A stretch of 64,000 nucleotides of DNA from Mixia osmundae IAM 14324. Its lineage: Eukaryota; Basidiomycota; Mixiomycetes; Mixiales; Mixiaceae. A program made the translations under genes and the position numbers. The stretch is from NCBI RefSeq assembly GCF_000708205.1, contig NW_014575563.1, positions 408,531-472,530 on the forward strand. The letters are read 5' to 3'. Below, one piece after another: positions 22,940 to 35,100 of this stretch. Below the pieces are notes generated by a model that ran no database searches, was not told where the DNA came from, and worked only from the letters and a program-made list of their open reading frames with translations. Positions within the stretch are counted from its first letter, which is position 1. Each line of letters opens with the position of its first letter.

Positions 22940-22942
22940 GCT

Positions 22943-23422
22943 TCACAAAACAAGATGCAAGAACTGATTGTCGCCGCGATAAGTGTAGGCGGCAAAGGGC
23001 TCGCCCACAGTAAAGCCAAGCTTCTTATACAGCTCTACGGCTGGATATAGCCGAGGCATCGTCCCTGTCTCGAGGGATAGCCTCGAGAGGCCTTGTGTGC
23101 GGGATTGCTTGGTGATGTGCTTGAGCAGAGTCGTCGCTGCTCCCTTGCGCAGATGCCTGTCCTGCGTGCGGAACGTCTTGAGCTCGCCGGTCTCGCCATC
23201 GTCTAGCAGCTTGAGCGCGCCCACACAGGCCAGATCGTGATCGAACCAGAGCGTATGGACGGTCATCTTTGGATCTAGATAAGGCGTAAAGTCGGCCACG
23301 AAGGGAAGAGGTAGCTGCATATCGCTGTGTCTGAGCTGCATTTGCTGAGCCAGAAGTGCTTTGGTCGGCTCCGAGAGGCTTCCATGCTCGACTTTGAACG
23401 TCACATCGTGCGAAGGCGGCAT
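22943..23422 (-). CDS. GNAT-family N-acetyltransferase
   Basis: A single-exon frame of 159 residues. It has the GNAT fold signature: a substrate strand (CVGALKLLDDGETGELKTFR), the acetyl-CoA loop region (QDRHLRKGAATTLLKHIT, equivalent to the Q/RxxGxG/A motif), and LSLETGTMPRLYPAVELYKK leading to GF and the final beta strand. This resembles small bacterial-like GNATs of the YkwB type. ATG 23422 gives a protein of normal family length; the frame stays open upstream to about 23587, so a longer N-terminus is possible. The substrate is unknown. Confidence 0.82.
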   Translation of the reverse strand: MPPSHDVTFKVEHGSLSEPTKALLAQQMQLRHSDMQLPLPFVADFTPYLDPKMTVHTLWFDHDLACVGALKLLDDGETGELKTFRTQDRHLRKGAATTLLKHITKQSRTQGLSRLSLETGTMPRLYPAVELYKKLGFTVGEPFAAYTYRGDNQFLHLVL

Positions 23423-23681
23423 GGATGGAGCAAGAGTGCAGGAGCACCCAGCACGTGCCACGTGTCGCCTCGACGCTCGAATTTCTTCTCCAAGTCGCGC
23501 CTGTTGGTTTGTAGAAGCGCTCACTCCCGACGAGTGCCCAGTGTGCAAGGATGGTCGCAAAGAAGAAGGGTGAGTCCTCGTCTTCATGTCCAGCCGACCA
23601 CGATCGATCCGTCGACGTCCACGAGCCGCGACGAAACATTAGAAGGGGCCTGGGCACAAGTGGTCGAACAAGGACAATGCT

Positions 23682-24198
23682 ATGGAGCGTGGTGCCCCAG
23701 CATCATTTGCCGCTTCCTCCGCATCAAGCGAGCCTTTCCTCCATACGATATCATCCAATGCACTGAGACTGGGCGCTTTGGCCCGTCTTGTTGACATGTC
23801 TGCTGCCTTCGGATCGCAAGCTCGTTCAAAGTACCATGCCGATCTGACAACTTCGTCAGCAGCTACGGGTGGTGCCATCAAGAAGAGATCAGCCTACAAC
23901 AAGTACATGAAGGTCAGTCTGACCATACCTTCGTATCATGTCTGCATCAGTGCAACCCCTCTCTGTGTGTCGGACTTGCCCCGCGCAGACCGTCATTCAT
24001 TCGGGATGTGCTGTCTCTGATGCCGCTGCCGTCTGCTGCAGGGAGCCCTTGGACGCATCAAGGATGAACATCCCGACATGGCCCACAAGGAGCGCTTCAC
24101 GCTGGCTGCTCAGCAATGGAAGACGTAGGTCATGCGCTATCGCTTCCCAGGTCGCAGCTGATCCTGTCCTGATGTGCAGTCATCCCGACAACCCGTGA
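23682..24198 (+). CDS. YABBY/HMG-box-like small nuclear protein
   Basis: Exons 23682-23912, 24042-24124 and 24180-24198 give about 110 residues. The signature is IKKRSAYNKYMK joined across intron 1 to GALGRIKDEHPDMAHKERF, then LAAQQWKT and a short HPDNP tail. This is the HMG-like YABBY motif found in a small fungal protein family, expected to bind DNA non-specifically. The N-terminal 60 residues are Ala/Ser-rich. Introns are 129 and 55 bases, the first unusually long for this window. The last exon is 19 bases. Function in fungi is poorly known. Confidence 0.8.
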
Positions 24199-24455
24199 GA
24201 CAGATCAGACGGTACTCGTACTAGATATTGATGCACGTACGCAGCAAAAGCAAGGCATAAGCCCCTGCTCCTGGGAGCTCAAGTACCCCGCATGCTCAGT
24301 ACCCAAACCAAAAGCTCAACGCAAGTTCATTGGACGAATCAGATGTTGCAGAATCATGCTATCGTGACGACTTTTGCTGTACTTTGGCTTGCTCGCGGAG
24401 CCGCTGTCATGACCAATGTATCTGGATACCCTCTGTCGTGCGATGCTGTCGGTGA

Positions 24456-25828
24456 TCACGAGACAGCTTCCATCTCGTCGTCGGACAGATCTTCGTCTTT
24501 CAGTGAGCCATGTGCCGGTCCTGCAGTCGGCAGAGGGGCTGAGCGACCACCGGGTGCCTCTTGGACTGCTTTGGCGGCTGCGAGTGACTTGAAGGCAGGA
24601 GCGAGCGAGTAGAGACCTGCATAAGGCCCGCTTGCGTTCATGATGGCGACGTCTGTCATGATCTCCTTCAGCCAGGCATCGGGTTGCGCAATTCTCTCTT
24701 TCTGCAGCAGCGTGCGCGATGAGCTGCGCTGACATGCAGTGGAAGGAAGCCTACGATGTTACGCAAGGACCAGTATTCGTGAGTGGAGAAGAGGGCCATG
24801 ATCTGATCCGTGACTTCTGCTCGAGGCGCGCGAGCCAGCTTCTGATCAGCCGCTGTTTTTGGCCTTGCTTTCTGCTCGATTTGGATACATCAGTCTGTCG
24901 CTCGATACGCAGGGCAAAGGTGACGGACGACCAAACTAGGCGTCATGAGCGATTGCTTCAGTCGCAGAGCACCCGAGGCCAGTCTGTTAGAGGTAGCCAT
25001 GTCCTCGTTGAGTGCCTGAACGACTCGTTTGGGCTTTTCTGCCACTTCGATTCGTTTGCGGATGATGGCTCGGTAGACGTCTGACTCGAAATCAGGGCGG
25101 GCCTGACATTCGTGTGCGACGCGGCCAATGTAAGTCGGTTCGCCTGTCGCAATGACCCTATCAGCACACAGCTCAATCATGTCGAGAGGCTGGTCGACTG
25201 ACGAGGACGTTTTTGATGCTGACGTCGGACAGCTCGAACGCCGTCGGTACTATTGGGCGCGACCAATGACTGTGGAGTAGACACCTTTTCCGCAAAGACG
25301 TAGGCGTTCTTGGTCGCCTTGTTCGTCATTGTGAGCTCATACTCTGCAGGTATCTCGTCCCCGCTCGCTCGTGATGACGGGCCTGCGACACCGGTCGGGA
25401 GAACGAGTGCCATCTTGGGTTCGCCATCCGGTCCTTTGCTGAGCGCGCGCACCGAGATGAGCAGTGTTCAGCGATGACGCAAGGCTGGCGTACCTGTCGG
25501 TGGAGATCCTGAGATTGCCGATGACGGCATTCTCGTCGGTGATGCTCGACCATCGATCCAGCAAGAAGTTAGGCACCTGTCACAGTACATCAATGCTGCT
25601 CTCTGCCCGCGCAGAGCCAGGGCGGACCTTGACGAGCCAGATGCTGCTTCCTTGAGAATGAGCGGGTATGCTGAAGTCCTCGCCCTCGTCATCAGGTGCA
25701 TCTACTATCTCGCCTGAGTTGATCTGTGGTGTCGCCTTGCCCTTCCCCTTGAACTGTCGTTGAGGGCTCGTGTCGACTGCCTCCAGATCTTCCAGGTCTA
25801 GATCATCGTCTGCATAGCCATATGACAT
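24456..25828 (-). CDS. TFG2: TFIIF beta subunit (RAP30/Tfg2)
   Basis: This general RNA polymerase II factor helps recruit polymerase to the pre-initiation complex. Minus-strand exons are 25828-25628, 25576-25494, 25438-25285, 25249-24932, 24871-24755 and 24701-24456 (about 372 residues). Landmarks are IWLVK joined to VPNFLLDRWSSITDENAVIG, GEPTYIGRVAHECQARP, ALNEDMATSNRLASGALR, and the C-terminal winged helix STHEYWSLRN joined to IKERIAQPDAWLKEI, then NASGPYAGLYSL. Intron 3 (25284-25250) is only 35 bases; it restores frame between FAEK and the dimerisation-domain continuation but is the least certain junction. The tail is acidic. Confidence 0.9.
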
Positions 25829-25953
25829 CTTGTCGGCCTTGGGCTGTCTGCCCGTGACTGGCTGGCGGTAGGCGTGGGATGCAGTCGTTGATCGAGTCTC
25901 GGCGCGATGCTGTCATTGCTGCTCGAGTCCGACTGTCCTGCCCCTCTCAGTAG

Positions 25954-27335
25954 ATGGTCAGTCTGACGAGTCAGCCCTCAGGAAGGACCAGCGATTGACT
26001 CTCGAATCTAGTCCACGACCAACTACCTCGTCTCCGGTACTTCTGCAGCGAGTCTACAGAACAGGGATGACGTCGGTCACGCCAGTGAGGTGTGGTGTCT
26101 GAATTGGTCCAAGAGTGGCCTCGTCGCTAGCGGATCATGCGATGGGACCTTGAAGACATGGTCAGAGCTGTCCGCCTGACACTCAGCTCAGCGATTGACT
26201 CGCAGCGCTCTCAGGAACCCAAGTGATCCCAATGTCCCTCTACGTACTTTCGCGCCAAACCCATCTACCGAGCAAAGTCGTTCGCTTGGCATCGTCTCTG
26301 TCGATCTGGAACACTCGCCTACGTCTCCCAGCTTCCTCGTCACGAGCGCTGTCCATTCTGTCTTGAGACGTTACAATGTTAAAACAGGCGATTTGCAAGC
26401 TAGCAAATCGATACCGTCCGGTCAGTCGGCACGTGCAATGCGGGCCATTCGAGACTCATACGGTTTATCAGCGGGCGCGTGGCAGGTCTCGCTACATCCC
26501 GACATCACACTCGATCAGATGGTCACTGCCGGCACGGGCTGCAAAGTGCGCATACTTGATAGCAAGAGCGACACTTTCGGCACCGAGCTAGCAGCCACGA
26601 CATGCAGGGGCAAATTCGCGATGTGCGTCAGCTATGTCAGTCATTTACCCTACAGGAAAACAAGCCCAAGCCCAGACTCATGCCGAGTATAGAGTCCTGA
26701 CGGTCGGCTCATCGCCACTGCAAGTGACACCGGGCAGGTCGATTTGCTCGATGTCCAGACGATGCGCATCGTGCAGTCCTTCCCAGGCTAGTAGCTCTTC
26801 CTGTAAGAGTGTTGGCATGCTGATTTAACACCTCACACACAGCTCACGCAACAGCGATCCGTTCTCTGGCGTTCTCGCCAGATTCGAGCTTGCTTGTGAC
26901 GGGCTCCGATGATCATCGCATGAGCATCATTGACCTACGGGCGAGCCAGTCGGGTGACAATGCCCGCAAGTCGCGGCAGAGTGTCGTCTCCAGCTTGGCC
27001 GGCCACGCTGGCTGGGTCACTTCGGTATCAATCAAGTCGGATGCTCGTCTTCTCGCCAGTGGTAGCGTAGACGGGTTCGTTCGAGAGCATCGCCTTCAAC
27101 TTCGCTTACATTGGGGCGCAGGACGATCAAGATATGGGATCTCCATATGCCAGGCAGTGCACTGACGACGATACAAGATCAGAAGAGAGACGTCTGGGCG
27201 CTTGCTTGGCGCCCGGATCCTCCTCAGCCTGATGCTCAGGTTCAGGGCATCTCTGGCTCGCGCCTGGGTGGCGGCAATTTCGTCTCGGGTGGTGCAGACG
27301 GTGCTCTTAGATGGTACCGCAGTGCAGGCAGTTGA
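25954..27335 (+). CDS. SKI8: Ski8/WDR61-type WD40 protein
   Basis: This WD40 propeller scaffolds the cytoplasmic Ski complex (mRNA decay) and, in some lineages, the PAF1 complex. Exons are 25954-25956, 26012-26160, 26215-26635, 26693-26786, 26843-27074 and 27122-27335 (about 370 residues). WD repeats read HASEVWCLNWSKSGLVASGS, AWQVSLHPD, CVSYSPDGRLIATASDTGQ, AIRSLAFSPDSSLLVTGSDD, GWVTSVSIKSDARLLASGS and FVSGGADGALRWY. The first coding exon is just the ATG. Intron 4 (26787-26842) needs a GC-type donor (CAG then GCTAGT) to keep frame. WDR61 rather than another WD40 protein is judged from overall spacing, so the name is less sure than the fold. Confidence 0.85.
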
Positions 27336-27502
27336 TGAACGCCTCGATGGACAGCAGCCCCGCGTGAAGCGTGCGTGCTTCCAACAGAGCTCGGCTTTCG
27401 AATTTGTTGTACGTGCGACTTCGGACTGGCCAAGCAGAACGGAGCGCGTCGCGTTTTGTTAGCCAAGTGCGCGAGCCAACGGACGGTCGACGTAGCAGTG
27501 AG

Positions 27503-28907
27503 ATGGCGTTTCTGCCAGTCCTACAGACTGTGCCGATCGTGACACGAGCCTTCACGGTGGTGATCGTGCTGTTGTCACTCATCCTGACCGGCTTGCGGTT
27601 ATCGCTAGACGACCGTGATGTCAAGGATGTCTTCAACGGCGGTATGGACAGCACGCTCGCCTATCCCTGGATCGTCCTCGTTCCCGGTCAGGCCATCTGG
27701 AAGCCATGGACGCTCTTCATCTCCAGCTGGGTCGAAGTCAATCTGTTCGAGGTCAGCAAGAGCCTCACTCGCGCCCGTAGGATTGGCTCAACCTCGCCCT
27801 CTGCGCAGATGATCTTCTCAGTCCTCACCTTTGTCATGGCAGGCCGATACCTAGAGCGAGTTTGTCCGTGGCCAAGCATCTCAAGCGACACGGTCACTCA
27901 TGGCGCAGCTACCCATTGCAGGGGGCCCGACAGAATTCCTCAAGTTCATCGTCGTCGTGACCGTGGCTTCGAATGTCATTGCGGTCGCTGTCAACATCAT
28001 CGAGCACATCCTCTTCCAAGGGACGGGCTTGTTCTTGTTCGTCGTGCGGTCACAACAGCGTCCACAAGAGCAGCTGACGCGACTGTTTGCCCAGATACGG
28101 CATGTCATATCACGGCTTGATGGGCCTACAAGCTGGCTTCCTCGTCGCGTTCACCCAATTGATACCGGAGCATCAAGTCCAGCTCTTTGGTGGTCTCGTC
28201 AAACGTCGGGTCAAGGCAAGTTTGTCCACTCTGGTCGTGCGTAGTTTCAGATAGCCCAGCAGGACTTGCCAATGATCTATGTCGCCGTCTCCAACGTAGC
28301 CTGTATCATCGGCTACCAGTCGCCGTGGATCCTGATCCAATTCGGCTGGCTCGTCTCATGGTTCTATCTGCGATTCGTCAAATGGAACGAGGGCGCAGAC
28401 TTCCGAGGGGATCGCTCCGATACGTTTGCCTTTGCAAACTGGTTCCCGCCTTTTGCCCAGTCAGTGCAATACCCCTTTCATAAATTGCCAATGTACTGAA
28501 GCAATCCGGCAGGAAATATGTCGCCAAACTGTCAGAGTTCGTTTTCAGTCTGGCGATACGGCTGCGACTCACAGAGCCCTGGGCGCCCAACGACGCAGAA
28601 GCAGCCGCATATGCTGGCGTACCTGGCGGTTCACGCGCAGAAGCAGAGCGAAGGAGGCAAGCCTGCAGCTTCATTCCACGCGGCAGGGTGCTGATGCTCC
28701 CGCAGGGCGATGGCGCTCAAGGCACTCGATCAGCGCATGGCGTCCAAGCCGCCAACTCGGCCCGCACCTGCAGCATCGAGCGAGCCTAACAGTGCAGGCC
28801 TGAGTGAGGTCACACATGCTTCTGCCATGCCATCAGCGCTCAGCGCGCCAAATGAGACGGTCTTTGACGCCTCACAAGCACTGGACATGAAGAAGGAGAG
28901 AGACTAG
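27503..28907 (+). CDS. TMEM115/DUF1751 Golgi membrane protein
   Basis: A rhomboid-like Golgi membrane protein related to human TMEM115 and yeast YOL107W, implicated in retrograde transport. Seven exons (27503-27751, 27809-27859, 27909-28048, 28095-28215, 28263-28459, 28513-28656, 28706-28907) give about 367 residues. Landmarks are FTVVIVLLSLILTG, VPGQAIWKPWTLFISSW, MIFSVLTFVMAGRYLER, EFLKFIVVVTVASNVIAV, YHGLMGLQAGFLVAFTQLIP and LIQFGWLVSWFYLRFV. Two introns appear to use GC donors: 28216-28262 (AAG then GCAAGT) and 28657-28705 (AG then GCAAGC). For the first, a 36-base GT-AG alternative also keeps frame. The C-terminal 100 residues are polar and probably cytosolic. Confidence 0.88.
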
Positions 28908-29029
28908 AGGCGCGACACGCTCTCGTCGCCGGGCACGATGTGACGATAATTGCAGCATGCATGTAGTCTGTCTACATTCGGATTTGACATACAACAACGC
29001 TTTCCTCTGAATGACGGATAAGATCCATC

Positions 29030-29464
29030 TTAGCCAGGTCCGACCTTGGGAATGTCGTAGTGCTCTGACAGGCTCTCTAGCTTGCTGTTGAAGCTGGCCA
29101 CACGATCCTTGTGAGTGACCTGGGCTTGCTTTGCCACCTTGTCCGCGAGCTGAAGGGCAATGTCAGCGTGTGGGAACGGGCTAAACGGTGTACGGGCACT
29201 CACGCGCTTCCTCTGAGTCTCTTCGAACCTCAGCTCAGCAGCAGTCTTGTGCGGCGGGGCATAGCGAGCTTTCTGAGCTATCTCGCTTGTCCCTGTCCGA
29301 GGGCTCTGACTGCGCTCATTCGTCTTTCGCGCTTCGTCCTGCTCAGTCCGCGCTACCGCGCTGCCCTTTGGCAACTCGTGGAGGGAAGCGTCCGATGTCG
29401 ACGAGCGCTTCTTCTTGCCGCTCTTGCCCTTGAGCTTGAGCGAGCCGCCTATGAATTCGCCCAT
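29030..29464 (-). CDS. FAM32A-like (DUF1754) nuclear protein
   Basis: Exons 29464-29204 and 29149-29030 give about 126 residues. It opens GGSLKLKGKSGKKKRSS, the Lys-rich conserved start of FAM32A, and ends DKVAKQAQVTHKDRVASFN then LESLSEHYDIPKVGPG, the conserved C-terminus. FAM32A is a spliceosome component near the exon-ligation active centre in human structures; the fungal protein is assumed equivalent. The 54-base intron splits the conserved helix in phase 0. Confidence 0.9.
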   Translation of the reverse strand: MGEFIGGSLKLKGKSGKKKRSSTSDASLHELPKGSAVARTEQDEARKTNERSQSPRTGTSEIAQKARYAPPHKTAAELRFEETQRKRVSARTPFSPFPHADIALQLADKVAKQAQVTHKDRVASFNSKLESLSEHYDIPKVGPG

Positions 29465-29702
29465 GGCCGAAGAGGCCGAGCGTGCTGATCACCCGGGGCG
29501 TGGTGGCAAGCCAGCTCGAATCGCTTTTCCTCGCTTTTCCTTGTTCGCGACTGATTTTCGTCACCGACCATTATCACCTCTTGGCAGCACAATGCGGACA
29601 TCGACCCAGTCACAGTAGTGCCCCGGGCCCTCACTAGCGCTCTCATCGGGCCAACAAAGCCTTGACGAGATCGACAGAGCCTCAGCATCGCTGTCAGCCG
29701 CG

Positions 29703-31719
29703 ATGGGCGTCATTACTATCGAGACCGATGTCGATAGCATTTCAACGGCTCTGGCCGTACTGGGCTTCTACATCGTCATCATTGGTCTGGGCTCCTACAC
29801 GCTCAAAGAGAAGCTCTACCTGTCAGATGCGCTCATCGCCATCATCGTCGGTATCATCGTCGGACCCATTGGCACAAACTGGATATCGCCTTGGATCTGG
29901 TCAGACTATGACGAAGAGCTGAGGAACAAGATCACATACGAGTTCATGCGTATCGTCATTGGCATCCAAGTCTTGTTCTGTGGCATCAGCTTGCCCGTCA
30001 GTCTGACTCCACATACTCTGAGCACTGCTCACTCGGACAAATCGTGCAGGGAAAGTACTTGCTCAAGGCATGGAAGTCACTGGCGATGATCTTGCTGCCC
30101 GTCATGACCGCGGCCTGGTTCGTGTCTTCACTCATCATCTGGGGACTCGTGCCCGGTCTCACCTTTCTCGAGGCGCTCTGCATCGGCGCCTGTCTCGCCC
30201 CAACAGATCCCGTCTTGAGTAACAGCGCTCTCAAGGTGAGCTGACACGAGTTCACACGCGCTCTCTGCTCACGCATGCACACATCTGTCAGGGCAGATTC
30301 GCTGAGAAGCACGTACCCACTCATCTGCGCAATTTCCTCGCCGCCGAGTCCGGCGCGAACGATGGTCTCGGGTTTCCCTTTATTTTTCTGGCGATAGATC
30401 TCATGAAGCGGCGTGTCGAGGGGCATACCATCGCTGAAGGTCTCCAACAATGGATAGTCGCAACATGGGTCTACCAGATCGTCATTTCCTGCCTGGCTGG
30501 CGTCATCATCGGCTGGGGCGCAAGTAAGACCTTGCAAGAAGCTCGCAAGCGGCAGTTCATAGATCACGAATCGTTCCTGTCATACGGCTTCGGTCTAGCT
30601 GTCAGCTTCTTGCTACTCAGACGAATTTTTGCTGACAATTCATGCACAGTTCTTCACGCTCGGCGTGCAGGGCCTCATGGGGTCAGATGATATCCTATGC
30701 GCGTTCATAGTCGGCAACGCTTTCACATGGTACGCAAAGCTCTTATAGCCGAATGTGCATATCGCTGACATGGCTGCAGGGATGACGTTTATCGACGAGA
30801 GACAGAGGACCACAGCTTTCAAGACTTGATCGAGTCACTCGTCAATTCGGCTGTCTTTATCTACATCGGCACAATCCTGCCATGGTCAGACTTTGGCAAT
30901 ATGGCCTTTCAGCTGACAGCATGGCGACTTGTCGTCGTCGCCATCCTCATCTTACTCATCAGACGACTGCCCTGGGTCTTATTGACATACCCTTGGATTC
31001 CCGACATTGTCGACGCCCGAGAGGCAGTCTTTGCGGGATTCTTCGGTCCCATGGGTGTTGGTGCCGTATATTATGCCCAAGTCGCCTTGCGAGAGCTGCC
31101 AGAGGAACGCACACATCTACGAGAAGTGATTGTGCCGACGGTATACATGGTCGTTCTGTGTTCAGTCATCGTACATGGCACCACTCTGCCCATCTCAAGC
31201 TTTGGTACGAAGGTCGTCACACGCACGCTCAGCACCTTTTCGACAAGCTCTGGCTCGGGCACTCGCGCAAACAGCGACGTCGAGAGCGGACCGCTGACGC
31301 CGACACTGAAAGATGGTCAGGAGCATACGCACGAGGTTCCCAAGAATGGCTTCTTTGGCGACGGAGATCATGATCATCGGACAGCCTCACGACCCCACGG
31401 AGCCGCAAAAGCCGGCGCAGGCAGCGGCGGAGGAGCTAGTGGCGAGGACAGGCGGGTCGCTTTCGCCGGCGACGAGGCCGGAAGCTCAGGCAGCAGCGAG
31501 ACTGCAACCGGTCACGACCAAGAAGCGAAAGAGCATCCTCATTCCAAGGACATGAAGGAAGCCATCGGTCGACGTAACGACGAAGACGAGGTGTATCGCG
31601 AAGGCAAGTTTGTCGTCATCGAGTGCAAGGACGGCACAGTACGTAAAGAGCTCGCGAGCGATTATGACCGAGAGAATGCACAGTCGGGGGAGGACAGCAG
31701 CGGCCAGAGGAAGCAGTAG
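29703..31719 (+). CDS. NHA1: Plasma-membrane Na+/H+ (K+/H+) antiporter, Nha1 type
   Basis: This CPA1 antiporter exports Na+ or K+ in exchange for protons. Exons 29703-29996, 30050-30235, 30292-30600, 30650-30729 and 30780-31719 encode about 602 residues. The first 430 are membrane-spanning: LSDALIAIIVGIIVGPIGTN, the ion-site region CLAPTDPVLSNSAL and ESGANDGLGFPFIFLAIDL, then FFTLGVQGLMGSDDILCAF and FGPMGVGAVYYAQVALREL. The cytosolic tail (about 170 residues) is Ser/Gly/acidic, His-rich in places, and shorter than in yeast Nha1. All four introns are GT-AG and keep frame. Confidence 0.92.
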
Positions 31720-32127
31720 ACTTATACATTGTTGTTGCATTACGCATTGCCGAGCTTGAGCTCAAGCCCCTCGTCGCGTTGCTGAGCCGACCCCGCGTCC
31801 GCGACTGAACAGCACTTCAAGCCAGTGCACACAGGTAGTTGCCTTACGGCGAAGCCTTGCCCGCACTTGGTCACGACACGAGTTGGCTCACACGAAGAGC
31901 CTGTGGCAGCAGCAGTGCGAGAGAGCAAGCGTTCGGGTTCATCGCTTATTTGGGGATCGACGCCCACACGCGTGCCGTAAAGTGAGCCGATCTCACCGCC
32001 ATTGTGGCTAGGGCGCGACGATAGTCCGGCTCGCAAACGACAAGCAGCGAACGAAGACGCTAGCAGGCACGACTGCTGACAGTGCCGACAGGGTGTCGCT
32101 CTCCACAGCGTGCTTGTGCCGAGCAAG
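31720..32127. other. Gene-free stretch (408 bases)
   Basis: This is the 3' flank of the antiporter and the upstream region of HMG-CoA reductase. An antisense open frame (32213-31740) lacks family resemblance and overlaps the HMGR start. No control element was recognised. Confidence 0.5.
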
Positions 32128-35100
32128 ATGATCGCGATGCCTTTGAGAAGGATCAGCTTGGTAGCTTCCAAGCATCCTATCGAGCTCGTCGTCTTGGGCT
32201 TCATCCTCGTCACGCTCAGCTACTTCCAGGTCGTCAGGATAGTGAGGACGTCAGAGTTTCTCAGGCAGCCGGATCAAGCTACGGGCGCTCATACTGCCGT
32301 TGGGCAAGATCCCAAAAGCTGGCACGAGCGACTGATCACCTTTGAAAAGACATCTGGACAGTCCTTCTGGGCACAGGTGTCTGCATCTCCAGCGCTCAGT
32401 GATGATCAGATCGTCGTGCAAGAGGTCGTCGTCGCTCTTGATCGCGCAGGCCAGCCCACGCCGACGAGTCCAGATCAAGAGACTTTCGAGGCTTACCTTG
32501 ATTCGCTAGCGAGCGTGTTGACGCACGACGTCGCCATCAATTCGAGTAGAGGTCGCACAGACAAAGCATTAGACTACGCTGCACTGTGCTATCGAGCCAA
32601 TCCGAGCGACCAGACTTGCTTGACGGACAGCATCTCCTTTGCCACCGATAGAAGCGAAAGAGATTATGCCTACATACCACCTGCAAAGCAGTCCGCCAGC
32701 CTTTTCTTTGCGCTCAAGGGTGACGCGGAAGACGTGCGTCAGTGGGCTGCGGCTATCGCTGATACATCGCGCCTTGAGCCTTTGTTGGCGTCACATGCCT
32801 CTAGGCCTTCAACGGCAGACTCGCCAGCACGACCGACAGCCACAGCAGTGACGTCGAAGCCCTTTTCGCTGGCCAATAGGCCCTTAGATGTCAAGCCAGG
32901 CCTAGGCTTCACCTTCAGCTTCAGCCCCAGAGCACGGTCGCCTGAAGGTACAATGACGATGGATGAAATGCAGAGCTCGAAATGGGTCATATACGCCTTG
33001 AGAGCATTCTTCATGCGCTTTCTACACTTAGCCAGAGTAAGTGTTGCCTTTTCGTATTTAAATTCGAGCGTCTGACGCGTTTGTGCCGTATAGAAAGCAG
33101 ACTCTGCTGATATTTTCGTCATGCTCATGGGCTATGTCGTCATGCACGGCACTTTCGTCAGTCTCTTTCTCAACATGCGCAAGTTGGGCAGCAAATTTTG
33201 GCTAGGCAAGTCTCTCACCCGACCTGCTCCGAAGAATCGCTCGGATCCTGACGCTCGGCCCTTTTGCGCACAGGCGCATCAGTGCTACTTTCATCCACCT
33301 TTGCTTTCTTCGTGGCTCTGTTGATCGCTCACTTGTCGAGTCTCAAGGTCAATCCAGTACTGCTGTCAGAGGCCTTGCCTTTCCTAGTCATCACTGTCGG
33401 CTTCGAGAAGCCATTTCTCCTCACAAAAGCCGTCTTCGATAATCCCGCCATTGCACCACTGGGACAGCCAGATCGTCCTGGAGGCGAGGAGAACTACTTC
33501 GTGCCAAGATCACATCGCAACCAATTCAGAGAGACGAGCTCAGGCATCGGCAGCCCAACCGGTGACCGCACTCGTAAGGTCGGCGTTCGCTGGGCCGCCC
33601 CCTGCTCTGCAAGCGATATCGTCGTTGCTGCAGTAGAAAAGACAGGCAGTGGCATCGTTCGGGATTACGTTATCGAATTCGCCGTACTCACTGTTGGCGC
33701 AATGAGCGGACTATCCGGACTCAAAGAATTCTGTCATCTCGCTGCTCTCATCCTCGTCTTTGACTGCGCCTTCCTCTTCTCGTTCTATGTCGCCATTCTC
33801 ACCGTCATGGTTGAAGTACATCGCATCAAAATCATGCGCGGGCTAAAGCGTAACGATTCCTCTGCCGACCTCGCGCGCATTCTAGACGATGGCAGCACAA
33901 CTTTCTATGACCCGCCAGCACCTATCAGCAACCTCACAGCTAGTCAGAAGCTTGTCAAGCTTGTCACGGGTAGCGCGCCGGGTGACAAGGCCATGCAATC
34001 CAGCCCGACAGCTCGCCTGAAGCTGCTCTTGCTGATATCGTTCCTCGTGCTCCATATCAGTAACCTGCTGACTACGCTAAGACCCAGCACAGAGTCGTTC
34101 GCGACCAGTCTAACCAGCAATGACTCGGCCAGCGCGCTCGCTACATCGCCTAGCCTCACTCCCTTCTTGTCAGCGCTTGCAGGCTCGACATCTGGCAAAG
34201 TCGTGGCAACGATCGCACCTAAGGTCCAGCTGCGTGTTTTCTTGCCTGGCACTGCAGTCGCAACCTCCAGCTCCCTGGAAGTGCTCGGTCGCCTCATGGG
34301 CACTTGGAGTCATATCGTTGGCGACCCTGTCATGAGCAAGTGGATCATCATCGCTCTGGCAGTCAGCGTGTTCCTCAATGGCTATCTGCTCAAAGGGTTC
34401 GCTGTCGGCCCAGGAGGAACAGGCGAGGGCTTTGCACCAGCTAGCGCCGGCGAGGCAGCCGCGCGCATCCTCATCGCGTCCACGCGCGCTCATGCAAACG
34501 GTAAAGAAGCCGACGGGCGCATGAAGATGAAACGCAGATGGTCTGGTGGCGTTGAAGGGCTCTCGAAGCTGCAAAACGATTGGACGCTCGCTGACGCTGC
34601 AAGGCTCGCCAAAGAAAGGCGACTCAAGATGGTGGCAGAGGAGGAAAGACGTGATGCCGCTTTCCGCAGGTTGAGTCATTCTTCACAAGACAGCAATTCG
34701 CCCCCTGCATCTCCCATCTTCGTCAGACCAAAGGCTCGGCGACCAGATCAAGGGGAGACTGGTAATGGGGTCTCGTACAAAGAATTATCAACAGAAACGC
34801 TCCGACCTTTGTCGACGCAACCCACGATCGCGGTCACGCGCAGTGATGACGCAAGCTCTGCTGATTCCGAAGCCAACTCGAACTCATCGGTCTCTGATCC
34901 CGATTCGTCAGAGACCAATTTCACGCCGGCAACGACCGTCGCTGGCGAGAGCTTGCCCGTCACGCCAATCTCGGCGTCAATCAAGCTCAACGCAAGGCCA
35001 CGATCATTCGAGCAGTGCATCGACATATATGCGGCTGGCGAGGGAATCGATCTTCTGGTCGACGAGGAAGTCGTTCTGCTCGTGCAGAAGGGTCGCATTG

